Shown in pieces: positions 20,630 to 31,100 of a DNA stretch of 64,000 bases. The position numbers were made by a program, and so were the translations under genes. The DNA is from Macrophomina tecta. Taxonomy: Eukaryota; Ascomycota; Dothideomycetes; Botryosphaeriales; Botryosphaeriaceae. The notes beneath the pieces are model-generated. The model was not told where the DNA came from. It ran no database searches and saw only the letters and a program-made list of their open reading frames with translations. The stretch is taken from the NCBI GenBank assembly GCA_024180945.1, contig JAKSGN010000003.1, positions 186,001 to 250,000 of the forward strand, given 5' to 3'. Numbering within the stretch: position 1 is the stretch's first letter; each line of letters begins with the position of its first letter.

Positions 20630-21825
20630 ATGGCCTCACCGAAAACGGACGCAGTGGTTGCTATGAGAGAAGATGGCGAGTATAATCGTCACTCTGACTT
20701 GCAGTTACGGCTTATAAGGATGGGACTGGAACATGGAATAGACACACCCAAGAGTAATAGACTGTCTTTACCTGCAACTATGTTTTCTACTAACACAATA
20801 TAGCATTAGAAGCAGCTGATGGAAAGCCGATATTAACGATTGCTGACTACGGATGCTCTCAGGGGTTGAATTCGTAAGGCGCGTGTACGATATGCAACCG
20901 GTTTGTCGGCTTACCAGAGCACAGGGCTCTGTCAATCCAACAAATCCTTACAAAACAGCCACCAGGAACAGGCGCCCGCATATTCCTCCTCGACACGCCA
21001 TACAACGACTGGAACTCGGTGTCCCAGACCTTTCACGCCCAGGAAGCCGCAATCTCCGAGAACGGGGCCCGCAGAACCTTCACCGAAATGGTTCCCGGCA
21101 GTTTCTTCGAGCAGTGTCTGCCGGACGCTGCCGTAGACATTGGTACCGCATGGTCGTCCATCCACTGGCTGTCCGAATATTCTCCTTTGCCCGCCGGCAC
21201 CCCCTTTGATGAAATTATTCGCCAGTTCTACCACCACGGTAACAGAGTGGCACATAGCGACCTCGTACGCTTCCTGAATTGCCGGGCCCGTGAGATCAGG
21301 CCTGGAGGTACCCTAATTGCGGGATTTGCACGCCAGGGCTTTGATGACGCTGGCCGGCCGTGTCTGAATATACAAGGCATCAATACTTCGGCAATACTGG
21401 CGCGGGAAGAACTTATTACGGAAGGCAGGCTGCCCGAGGAGACCGCCACAATTGTGCCACCCCTTCATGATAGGACTCATGAGGAGGTAGAAGCTGCTCT
21501 ACAAGCGACGAAGGAGTTCTGGGCGGTTGAGGAGCTTGTTCCCCACACAATGGCTCATCCGGCGTACGAACGGCTGCAGGTGGAGCTGAAGGCCGGCTCT
21601 AGTGAAGCGGCGTACCGCAAGTACACGAAAACTCTTGCGACATGGTGGATGGCAGCACCCGGAACCCTGATGTTCGGGCCAAAGACGTCAACAGGAAAAG
21701 AGACTGCTGAAGAAAAGATGCTTATCGAGGATTACACACAGAAAATTGCTCGACATTTATTTGAGAAGTTCAAGGATGATCCTGAGGAGATTAGGTTCTG
21801 GTATATGCGGCTTCGGAGGAAGTAA
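20630..21825 (+). CDS. SABATH-type carboxyl methyltransferase (3 exons, 364 aa)
   Basis: Exons 20630-20753, 20804-20873 and 20925-21825, introns 50-51 nt with normal borders. The N-terminus (MASPKTDAVVAMREDGEYNRHS) and the SAM-binding loop ILTIADYGCSQGLNS match the Methyltransf_7/SABATH family. So do ARIFLLDTPYNDWNSV, the SWSSIHWLSE-like AWSSIHWLSEYSPLP block and RPGGTLIAGFARQ. These enzymes methylate carboxylates of small acids (salicylate, indole-acetate and jasmonate in plants) with S-adenosylmethionine. The fungal members are little studied. The gene is intact inside a pseudogene-rich zone and about 7.5 kb from the PKS, so capping of a polyketide acid is a reasonable but unproven role. 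Two diverged promoter-proximal repeats lie immediately upstream. Confidence 0.88.
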
Positions 21826-21895
21826 AATAACCTGTGCAGCGAGGAGACAGTTTATTAGTGGGAGGCCCTACCTTCTTTTCAATGTCTTTTTTGAG

Positions 21896-22025
21896 TTTGT
21901 TTTGGAATACGTATTGGAATTTTTATTAACGCGCGTTCTTGTTATGGGAATGTAATAGTCCATTCTGTAGATAGAGGATAGAAGACACGCTCAGGGCTGC
22001 CGTCCTCTAGTCTTCTTCTAAATCA
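21896..22025 (+). repeat. Dispersed repeat, copy 2
   Basis: Direct-orientation partner of 17833-17955, in the 3' flank of the methyltransferase gene. The segment between the two copies (about 4 kb) carries the unknown relic, the hydrolase relic and the methyltransferase. Confidence 0.65.
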
Positions 22026-22799
22026 TACCTTTATCTACTAAATAAGCCATCACATACGCTAAGTAATAGTTATAAGCCTAGGTACGTTAAAAACTTCGGG
22101 CACGCGTAGCAATACAACATGCGCCAAGGTCAGTACTGTTCGAAAGCTCTCGACTGCTGTAGCTAAGATCTCGAATATACCTTTGTAGCGGTACGCGCTG
22201 CTACGCTATTACATAGAAAAGTGGCCCTTTTCAACCTCCAGGGCCCCCCGGCTATACGCTAACCCACCACGACCCATCCACGGGATTCATGAGCACGACC
22301 AGAGTATTAGCCCTAGGTAGGAATATTATACAAGCAGTAGGAAACCGCAGTCAAAAATCCAGGAAGGAATAGAACAAAGAGCAGCATGGTGATGGGGTGA
22401 ATTTCTAGCTGCTAACTTGACGCAGGGCGACATTGTCTTAAATACCACAATACGCCCACCCTCAGCTCCCGAATCCCAAAATCGATTTGAATACGAGAGT
22501 TTATATCCAGATAGCAATCGGAAATGTTGACTGTATGGGTAGTTTGGCCAGAGAGTCTGTGCAAAAGCTGTCAGGGGAGACCGGCCCCCAGAGAGTGAAT
22601 GTTTATAAATTACATTATAACTCTTTTACCTCCGTAGCCTCCTATTTTAACTCATCTGTTTCCAATGGTGCTGCCAAAATGATTGTGCAATCCTGTCCGA
22701 GTAGCTTTCTTTATTATCACATATCCCACCTCCGTCCGGGCCGATGCGTGCACAATGAACATCCGTTCTCAGGGGGACCATCGCGTAGTGCACCATCCT
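22026..22799. other. Intergenic region, no supported gene
   Basis: AT-rich. An ORF (22487-23038) has no recognisable content. On the minus strand near 22390 a short hydrophobic start (MLLFVLFLPGFLTAVSYC) ends at a stop after about 24 codons. Confidence 0.4.
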
Positions 22800-23551
22800 T
22801 CAAAGCAAAGTATCTCTCCCCATCTCATGGGGCTTCCCGAAAGGCACAGCAGAAGTCAGGAATGCGGACATGTCCTCGTACTGCTGATTTCGCCCAGTGC
22901 AATGTTGCTCGTGCAACTGGCAGAAAGTATTGGCAAGCTGATCTGCTGCATATGATTTGGTTCTCTTCACTGAAACTTCACAGTACTGTTTTGCCAGACG
23001 CTCAAGGCTCTCCTCCACAAACAGGTCCCAATACCTGAATGTTGCCTCGTACTGCTGCAGCTGGCCGCGGACGTTGAACTTGTTCGACGTATGGACTTTT
23101 AAGGGAAGTGCCCCCATAGAGAGCTGGGAAAGTTTATTAGAGCTGTTGCGCTCGCAATATCCTGATCTTCCGCGAAACGAACGATTTCATACCGTACCGG
23201 AACTCCGAGAAGGCTGAAAGACTGAGTGCTCTGCAGTTGTGCAAAAAGCCCGAAGAGGTACTCAGTGTTGAGCCCAACTCCGATGAATTCGCGGGTCACG
23301 TCAATCCGAACTCTGACGCTCTCGGCCAGAAGTGAAGAACTGACCTTCATGGCCTGGACGGCGTTGTTCGGCGCAATGAAGTTCTCCCCGATGGATGACT
23401 GCAATTCGTACAGGCCTCTTGCGGAGACATGCGGCCTTTCTTTTGCCGCGCACAAGAGGCATGTGGCAAAGGTTGTAAGGAAAAGGTGCCGTGAAAGGTT
23501 CGTTGACCGCTCATCCCAGGCGTTGAATATACACGTGGTCCCTGCAGTCAA
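22800..23551 (-). pseudogene. Unknown protein gene broken by one frameshift
   Basis: Two minus-strand frames, 23551-23099 and 23117-22800, read as one protein. The first ends INFPSSLWGHFP-stop. The second, shifted, continues ALPLKVHTSNKFNVRG...ATFRYWDLFVEESLERL, with matching coding character. Removing two bases or adding one near 23110 would unite them into about 250 aa. No intron borders explain the shift. There is no signal peptide in the open part and no family I recognise. The mix of amphipathic segments suggests a soluble globular protein. Either a young pseudogene or a sequence error. Confidence 0.5.
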
Positions 23552-24417
23552 ATAGCAATTACCGTGAGACGTTCCGAGCGCGTGTCTAAGAGAAGCAATG
23601 TACCCTATGTTGCCGAACGGGCACCAGCAGCAAAGGGTTATTTCACAGGCAGGAATATCGATACGAAGTTCATACCTTGCACCGAGTCACGCTGAGATAG
23701 CCTCGGCGGCGGAGAGAAACGTTGCGTGGGTCAGCTTGTTAGCATCAGCGGCATAAGGTTGTTTCTACATATCTACCTGCTCGCAAAATTGCCTCAATTA
23801 TAGACTTTCGAGCTGTTATGTCTCCGCGATAAGATGGATGGGCTGCGACAGATTCTCATACATACGGGATAGTGCTAGGCTTGAAAGGGTATTTGCCGCG
23901 TTTACGGGGGGAGCTTGACCGCGCGTTTAATGGCGAGTGGAGCAATGACTGCTCAGTATACATACAGTCTGAGCTAAGTAGACCTCTTAACTTCTGATAA
24001 TGTCTCTTTAAATGCTAATATCGAAATCGGCAAGGAATTAGGGAAAGTAATAAGTAAAGGAGTTTCTTCTTTAGGCAGTCAGATAGGATTATTAGCTACA
24101 GTTGCCGCGGTTTCTGCTAGCAAGACAAATTACCTTAATTGCGGAGTTACCAGTATCAAATAAAGGAACGAGAGGACCCTTCTAGTCAGAACTTCAATGC
24201 ATTTGGTTATCTCGACCATGGATGTGGGAAGCCGGAGCGGATCGCATCGGAGCTCTTTGTGAATTAGAAGTTTGTGTCAGGTGGATGGTCATCAAAGCAA
24301 TCATACACCAATTCTTAGATATTTGTGTTACAGAAGCATGTGAATTGTATTCGAACTGATGAAAGATCTACAATCCCGTAACTGTCCACTTCAACGCCGT
24401 TAGAACCGTTGCATACT
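23552..24417. other. Intergenic region, no supported gene
   Basis: AT-rich; no ORF with recognisable content on either strand. Confidence 0.4.
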
Positions 24418-24984
24418 CTAGGGCGCACTCCGCAGCTTCTCATCGACCTCACCCTCTGGTGATATGATCCTCTGATAGCGTCGTCTTTTTGAGATGGCTC
24501 CACTCAGCTTTGAGCGTTTCCAATTCGCCTCGGCCATTGGATCGCTCGCTTTGATTAAATTCTTGGTTGCACTCGACTCGACCATTCCCTCCGTCGCCTG
24601 CCAGTGAGTGTTCTCCTCTTCCAAATCATCTGCATGTCGTATATTGACAGGACACAAGTACATCTCCCGGGACCTGGGTGGAACGGCTACAGCCCGTCTG
24701 ACTTTGTCAAATTCATCCAGCTCTTTCTGCAACAGAGAGATGACTGTCTCGATTGTTGACCGCATGAAACCATCAATGGTGTGGTGATCATGCCGAAACT
24801 GACGCCGAGAGACGAGGAAGTTCAAGAGCGCTGTGCGCTCAATGAGAGATTGGGTTCGACGGATGCGTTCGAACGCCTCGGAGAAGTTGCCACACTTCAA
24901 AGAACTCGCGTTCCAACCAAGGGAGGAACCTGCAGAAGCGTCCAGGGCTAACCTGCTCGGGTGAGCGCGTACCATTCTAACCAC
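24418..24984 (-). CDS. Hypothetical protein or relic exon
   Basis: 188-codon minus-strand frame with coding-like composition: helical, charged, with heptad-like LLQKELDEFDKV and a basic KRRRYQRI near the C-terminus. The open frame continues upstream for about 15 codons as GKTVLDYVVRMVRAHPSRLA, a stretch reminiscent of an ankyrin-repeat end. Further upstream, ADPENIEALLATVCAHG also looks ankyrin-like but stops intervene. I suspect the C-terminal part of a decayed ankyrin-type protein. The family assignment is weak. Confidence 0.35.
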   Translation of the reverse strand: MVRMVRAHPSRLALDASAGSSLGWNASSLKCGNFSEAFERIRRTQSLIERTALLNFLVSRRQFRHDHHTIDGFMRSTIETVISLLQKELDEFDKVRRAVAVPPRSREMYLCPVNIRHADDLEEENTHWQATEGMVESSATKNLIKASDPMAEANWKRSKLSGAISKRRRYQRIISPEGEVDEKLRSAP

Positions 24985-24999
24985 GTAATCGAGAACAGT

Positions 25000-26055
25000 T
25001 TTACCGGCTCAGCAGGTCTTTCATGTCAAGGATTTGGCCTTCAGGCAGGAACGATAGCGAATCTTGCACAGCCTTTCAAGTTACTCAGAATTGCTAACTC
25101 GTTGACGTGTGAATAAACGCCGCACGCGTTGGCGATAATCGTGCCATGCGTGCTCTTGCACATTGAAGATGCTGTTACCCATGAGCGCAGACCGTTGCAA
25201 GCAGGGCTTCGATATTTTCAGGATCTGCATTGAAGAGAGCATGGTTCCCATCATGCTAAGCTCAGACGTGGATGAGTGTTTTCTCGTTTGTTTGGCGTCG
25301 TGGAAAGAGTTGTCAAGGGATTTGATAATATTCTCCTAAAGAGCATGCGGAGTAATTTTGCACAGGAAATAAATTGCCGCTATAAAATCTACTAAGCATC
25401 AGCATAGGCAACGTCGGTGTATGAAGACATAAGCGAGGGGATCAAAGGTGTGAACCTCTGTGCATGCTCTCCATGACGATTGATTCGTCTTTCTTCACTC
25501 AAGTCCACGACAATATTGCAGGGGATAATGAGCAGCACGACAAAAACGGCAATCCGTTTTGCGAAGAATAATCGGGCATAACAAGAGCACAACTCATTGT
25601 CGAGTGATTTCGTCGGCCTTGGGGATGGGCACACAAACAGCACGGAGCAGGCGAAGATACCTACTTGACCTCGGTACAAGTCATGCTCTCTTGCGCTTGC
25701 CGCAAATTATATTATTACCGGATTAGCTTCCTATGGTGGGGCTTAGCGTTAACGTCACTGAATCAATCCTGGTGTCCGGGGGAGTGGCGCTGGAATAGAA
25801 TTAAACAATACGAGCCTAACAGATAGCCAGTCTTCTCTGTTGTGGCCCTTAATAGCATTGGCAACATGCTTAATGCCGCACCATCCGCGTTTAGATACTG
25901 CCTACAGTCGAGCAGATGGTCCTTGGAAATTTCAAAGATAGGCGCCAATTGGGTTTTACGCGCATCGTCATCGGAAGCGGGCTCCTCCGTCTCCGCTGTC
26001 AATTGCAACACCACCATTCTCAACCACAGTCTCTCTCATCTCGTTCCTGATCCAA
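25000..26055. other. Pseudogene-rich intergenic stretch
   Basis: Fragments only, see the ankyrin-like codons near 25.2 kb on the minus strand. No intact gene. Confidence 0.4.
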
Positions 26056-26534
26056 ATGGCTGCAGTGAATGCCACTGCAGGCCCTACCGTTCATTTTCTG
26101 TTCTTCCTCGCCCCATATACGACATTTTCATCCTCCGCCTGTAGTGCCGCTATATCTGGCGACGCCCCCCGACAGACTCCACGCGCTCTGCACGAGGCGT
26201 ACCACATCCGCGGAGAACTCTCAGCCGTTTCGGCCATAATCGAGAACCCAGCCCAGCTCCTCGATATTGGGGCAGGAGCCGGCCGTTTCCTAGCGCACGC
26301 CCCGATCGTTAGCCGAATCCGAGGTCACCTTGGCAGATTTGAACGAGAATAGTCTCGACGCTGCCGCGTCTCGCGTGACCCAGTCACGTCTCCCTGTTTT
26401 GATCCGGACCATACGCACGGCCCTTCTGGAAGCAGATATGGACAGTAACCTGGCTTTTTGTCCCGACCCTCTGGGTGGAGCGAAGTTTGACGTTATCTCG
26501 TGTAGCCGGAATGCAAGCTCAGGGTGTGATACGA
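26056..26534 (+). pseudogene. Class I SAM-dependent methyltransferase fragment
   Basis: From about 26090 the plus strand reads ...SGDAPRQTPRALHEAYHIRGELSAV and motif I LLDIGAGAGRFLAHAP. After a frameshift near 26310 a second frame gives VTLADLNENSLDAAASRV (motif II, acidic residue binding the SAM ribose), then ALLEADM and GAKFDVISC (motif IV region). The sequence then ends without the C-terminal substrate domain. The order of motifs I, II and IV supports a Rossmann methyltransferase. The frameshift and truncation make it a relic. Confidence 0.65.
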
Positions 26535-28101
26535 CTACACGGACACCTGAATATGAATAGAATCATGGCCGGGTCAGCAGTGCTGCCGAATGGCCGCAAG
26601 CATAATCTACGGGCTAAAGTCATTAATTTCTGGCACAATCGCCGTGGCTTATTTGATGATTCCCCCCTTGGACATTTTGCAAGCACCCTAAATGATATAT
26701 AAAGCTGCAATGCCTCGTGGCTGTGAGGTGGATTAAGGTAAGTTATAGAGAATTTCAAATCAACAAGAACATACCATAACCGCTAATCTTCTCACCAATC
26801 TTGGAAACGCACTAAAGAAAATCACCTACAGACAGCAGGTCGCCATCACAGCCGAGCACTTCCTGAAGCTCTCCTACCAGCCAGCAATGTACTATAGGAT
26901 AAGCTGCAAGCAAATACCAAGCGAGCATAAATATTTGGCCAGTAGGCTCATGACCTCCAAGAGAGTACATAAATAGGTTTCCGCGCACTTCGGATGCTGT
27001 CAGATAAAGACGATCTTCGGGTGGAGCACCGCCCTGCTCCGTCCTAAGCTCCTAGCTTTTCCAGACTATGTATTTCAAGAGGTTCCTGGCTTGCATACTT
27101 GCCTTGCTCTCCGGAATTCCCGTACTCTTGGTGCACTTTGCACCCACAATGTGCACTATCTATCCAAGTCCAGTCGAGGGACTTGTGTCTTGGCGAATCA
27201 CCAAGCCCAAATGGAAGTTGTTGGATCAATGGGGAGCTTCTTGGTGAAGAGTATCCAGGAGGGGTTGGAGGGGCTGACAGGACTCCATACTACGGGGAAC
27301 ACCAATGGATAGCGCAATGCGGGAAATTAGAAAAAGAAAAAAAAGAAATGTGGTCCTTGAGTGGCGTAAAGTCCGAAAAGCGCTACAGAGAGGAGAAGGA
27401 TTTGCGTAATCAAGGGGCAAGAGCTGATTGCTGATGAGGAAGACGTGTGGGGACGTAAGAGAGCTGATTGTTGTTGAGTTCACACGCGAGAGCATTTCCA
27501 GCCTCACGTCAATGTAATTGGAAGCTTCAAACACGGTCCTCCCACACAGCCACAAAATTTTCGTATGCCGGTTCAATGAATCTTTGGCCTTAGATAAACG
27601 GTACTTCTCCTCGAACCCTAAATACGACACGAACATCGCTTTCAAAGCCGAGAATTTCGCACTCCGGCCCCCTGGTCTATATCTAGATGAGGGCCCGCAC
27701 TAGCGTCAACGATGGGGACTTAAATAGCCACTCAACTACGCTGGGAATTTTCGCTACGACGGAGCTGGATACGCGAGGTAAGATAATGGTTTGAGGTGCA
27801 GTATACGAGATTTAAAGTTCGTGTATACGGCAACCGACGCTCCCGAAAGCTACGAGAGCCAATAAGCCAAAGCGGAAGTACAGAAGGAACGCCGCAACTT
27901 ACACACGGCCTACCTACTTGTCAGCCATGAAGTTAGTCACAAACCACGGTTGATGCATGTGAGCTATTCCGTTTCGTGCTCGTGATCGGCTACTGCGCAG
28001 CCCGGTGTTTTGCAGCCACAGCGCCAGACGTTTCACGGCAAAAGTCATTTGTTTGACAAGCTGATAGTGTTCTCGTAAAGAATTTGTCAGATCGGATGTG
28101 G
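26535..28101. other. Intergenic region upstream of the PKS
   Basis: No supported gene. Short overlapping ORFs near 27.0-27.7 kb lack recognisable motifs. The right end is the PKS promoter. Confidence 0.45.
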
Positions 28102-28109
28102 TATAAAAG
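28102..28109 (+). promoter_or_regulatory. TATA box of the PKS gene
   Basis: TATAAAAG, about 66 bases before the PKS start codon at 28175; consensus quality. Confidence 0.6.
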
Positions 28110-28174
28110 ACAGCACGCAGTGGAGAGTGTCATACCAGCAGTTAGCATCAACCCATTTGACTCTTCCGTTCGCC

Positions 28175-31100
28175 ATGGAACAAGACAAGATTGCGCCTAT
28201 TGCCATTGTCGGACTGAATTTGAAATTTCCCGATGATGCTGTTTCCCCGCAGGCATTCTGGGACCTGATTTACAATGCTCGATCTGCTGTGAGAGAGGTA
28301 CCTGCAAGTCGTTTCAATATTGACTGTGAGTGCATGCATACGATATGAGAGAAATAGAGTGTCTGATGGAGGGGTTCAGCATTCTATCATCCAGACCCTT
28401 CTCGGTTGGACAGCGTAAGTGTTCTTGCACACCATGGGGAGTTCAAGCAGTCAACCGGATTTAGATTCGCTCAGACTGTCTAGATACTTGCATCTGGACT
28501 GCTTGAACTCCCCAGAGCGAAGGCACCTAATCCTTCCTGATGCCTGGCAATGATTAACGTCACCAGATCCGCGTCCGCCATGGACACTTCATGGCGGAAG
28601 ACCCGCGAGCTTTTGATGCTTCTTTCTTCAGCATGTCTCCAGCGGAAGCTGCTGTGCTCGATCCTCAGCAGCGCGGCCTGCTTGAGGGAGCATACCGCAC
28701 TTTCGAAAACGGTACGGTAGGCCCCGCACTGATATAAGCGGATGGAAGCTGACATGAAACAGCTGGGGTTCCGATCGAACGTATTGCGGGGTCCACAACA
28801 TCTGTATTTTGTGCCTCCTTCGGGCGAGACAGCGACGCCATTCTGGGAAAAGATCCGGAGTTCCAGTCTAGATATCAAGCAACCGGATCCGGATCCTCGA
28901 TGCTGTCAAACCGCATCAGCCATTTTTACGATCTACGCGGCCCTTCGCTCACGGTGGACACGGCCTGTTCCAGTGGGCTGTACGCCTTCCACCTCGCTTG
29001 TCAGAGCTTGCTCTGCGGTGAGTCGGAAATGAGTCTTGTCTGTGGCTCCAACACGTACATTACGCCTGAATGCATTTCATTACCGCTCAGTAACGCCGGC
29101 TTCCTTTCGCCCGACGGTCGCTGTTACAGCTTCGACCACAGAGCGAACGGGTACAGCCGCGGTGAAGGCTATGGCTTTAGCTTGCTCAAGCCTCTCGCCC
29201 GCGCATTGAGTGATGGCGACGTGATTCGGGCTGTCGTCAGAGCGACAGGAGTGAACCAAGACGGCCGGACTCCCAGCATCACACAACCTAGCCGAAGCGC
29301 GCAGGTGGATCTCATCCGCAAGACGTACGAGGCCGGCGGGCTCAACCTCGCTGACACTGAGTTCGTCGAGGCTCATGGCACGGGCACAATCGTCGGTGAC
29401 CCCACTGAGGTGGGCGCTATTGGCGAGGTCTTCCGGGAACACCGCTCTCGCCCGGTCTGGGTGGGCTCTGTCAAGTCGAACATTGGCCACCTGGAAGGCG
29501 CCAGCGGCCTTGCGGGTATTGTCAAGACCGTTCTGGCTCTGGAGCACGGGGTCATTCCGCCGAATACGAATTTTAGCAAAGTCAATCCGGCGATCGATAT
29601 GGCAGCGCTTAGAGTTCAAGTAAGTGGTGGCATCTCATTGCTGCACGCTGTGGCTTTCAGGCTAACGCTTTCGCTGAAGTTTCCGACTAGGCCTGTGCCG
29701 TGGCCGCCCTGCCACGTCCGACGAGCGTCTGTCAGCTCGTTCGGGTACGGCGGATCAAACGCGCACGTAGTACTGGACGATGCATTCAACTACCTGAGGA
29801 ATCGTAACCTTGTCGGCTACCATCAGTCGGTCGGTGTCTCGGGTGCGAAACTCGACACCGTATATGGCTGTGCTACAAATGGCCGTACTGTCAATGGCCA
29901 TAGCAGTTGTACAACCAATGCGGATGCTACGGCCAGCGGATATACCACTAATGGTGGTGCTCTCAAGGGCACCGCAACTAACGGCAAGGCCAATGGTGCG
30001 AATGGCAACGGCGTCCACGTACACGGTGATGTTACTCATTACCTCGACCGCACCACTACAAATGGCAACAGCACGCACAGCGGCGATGACGACGATGTCC
30101 AGGCATACGCAATCATTCCGCTGTCTGCTGCTGACGAGAAGGGGCCTAGCAGGCAGGCCGAGGCTCTGAAAAAATTCCTCGTCTCTCTACCAAAAGAGGC
30201 GAAGAACGCCGGGTTCTTTGCTGACTTAGCACACACTCTGACAGTTCGCCGCTCGTTGCTGAACTGGCGCGCATTTTCCGTGGTCGAGCCAGCGGCCGAC
30301 GCCGTGTCTACGCTGACAGATACGCTCTCCTCTGCTGTTCTCGGTGTGTCATCCAAAACACCAGATTTGAGCTTCGTCTTCACAGGGCAGGGTGCGCAAT
30401 ACGCACAGATGAGCCTGGGGTTGCTGTCCTATCCCACTTTCAAGCGCAGCCTGGTACAGTCTGGTATTTTTCTGGAATCTCTTGGTTGCGCCTGGTCTGT
30501 CCTCGGTTCGTCGTACCCAGCCCGGTGCCTATGGGAAACCAATGACTGACCGCGGAAGTAGAAGAACTGGAGAAGCCGGGAGGCTTGAGTAAAATCGATA
30601 CACCAGGCCTTTCGCAGCCATTGTGCACTGCTATACAGGTCGCGCTGGTTGATTTGCTCCGCTCCTGGGATGTTGCGCCTGTGTCGGTGTGCGGCCACTC
30701 GTCAGGAGAGATTGCAGCGGCGTATTGCGCAGGAGCAATAACGCGCGAGTCTGCGTTGAAAATTGCCTACTTCCGCGGAGTCATCGCCGAAAAGCTCATT
30801 GGGGATGCTGAATCCAATCCCACAACAATGATGTCTGTGGGGCTGGGGGATCAGGATGTTCTGCCCTATCTTGCCGGCACCGGCGTGTCCGTGGCTTGCG
30901 TCAACAGCCCTGTCAATGTCACCCTTTCTGGAGATAAGGCCGCCATTGATGCCATAAGGGAGCAGCTTGACGAAAAGAAGATATTCGCGAAAAGGTTGGC
31001 TGTCAAGATTGCGTATCACTCGAAGTTCATGGCCGCGGGATCTGCTGCATACCGAGCCATGATCGGCCGCATCGAAAGACCAGAACAACCTACGTCGTTG

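Noticed and set aside
22487..23038. 183-codon plus-strand ORF
   Set aside because: Overlaps the minus-strand unknown gene and lacks motifs.
24984..25300. Ankyrin-repeat protein on the minus strand
   Set aside because: Only short ankyrin-like phrases between stops; kept as a possible relic in the description, not as a gene.
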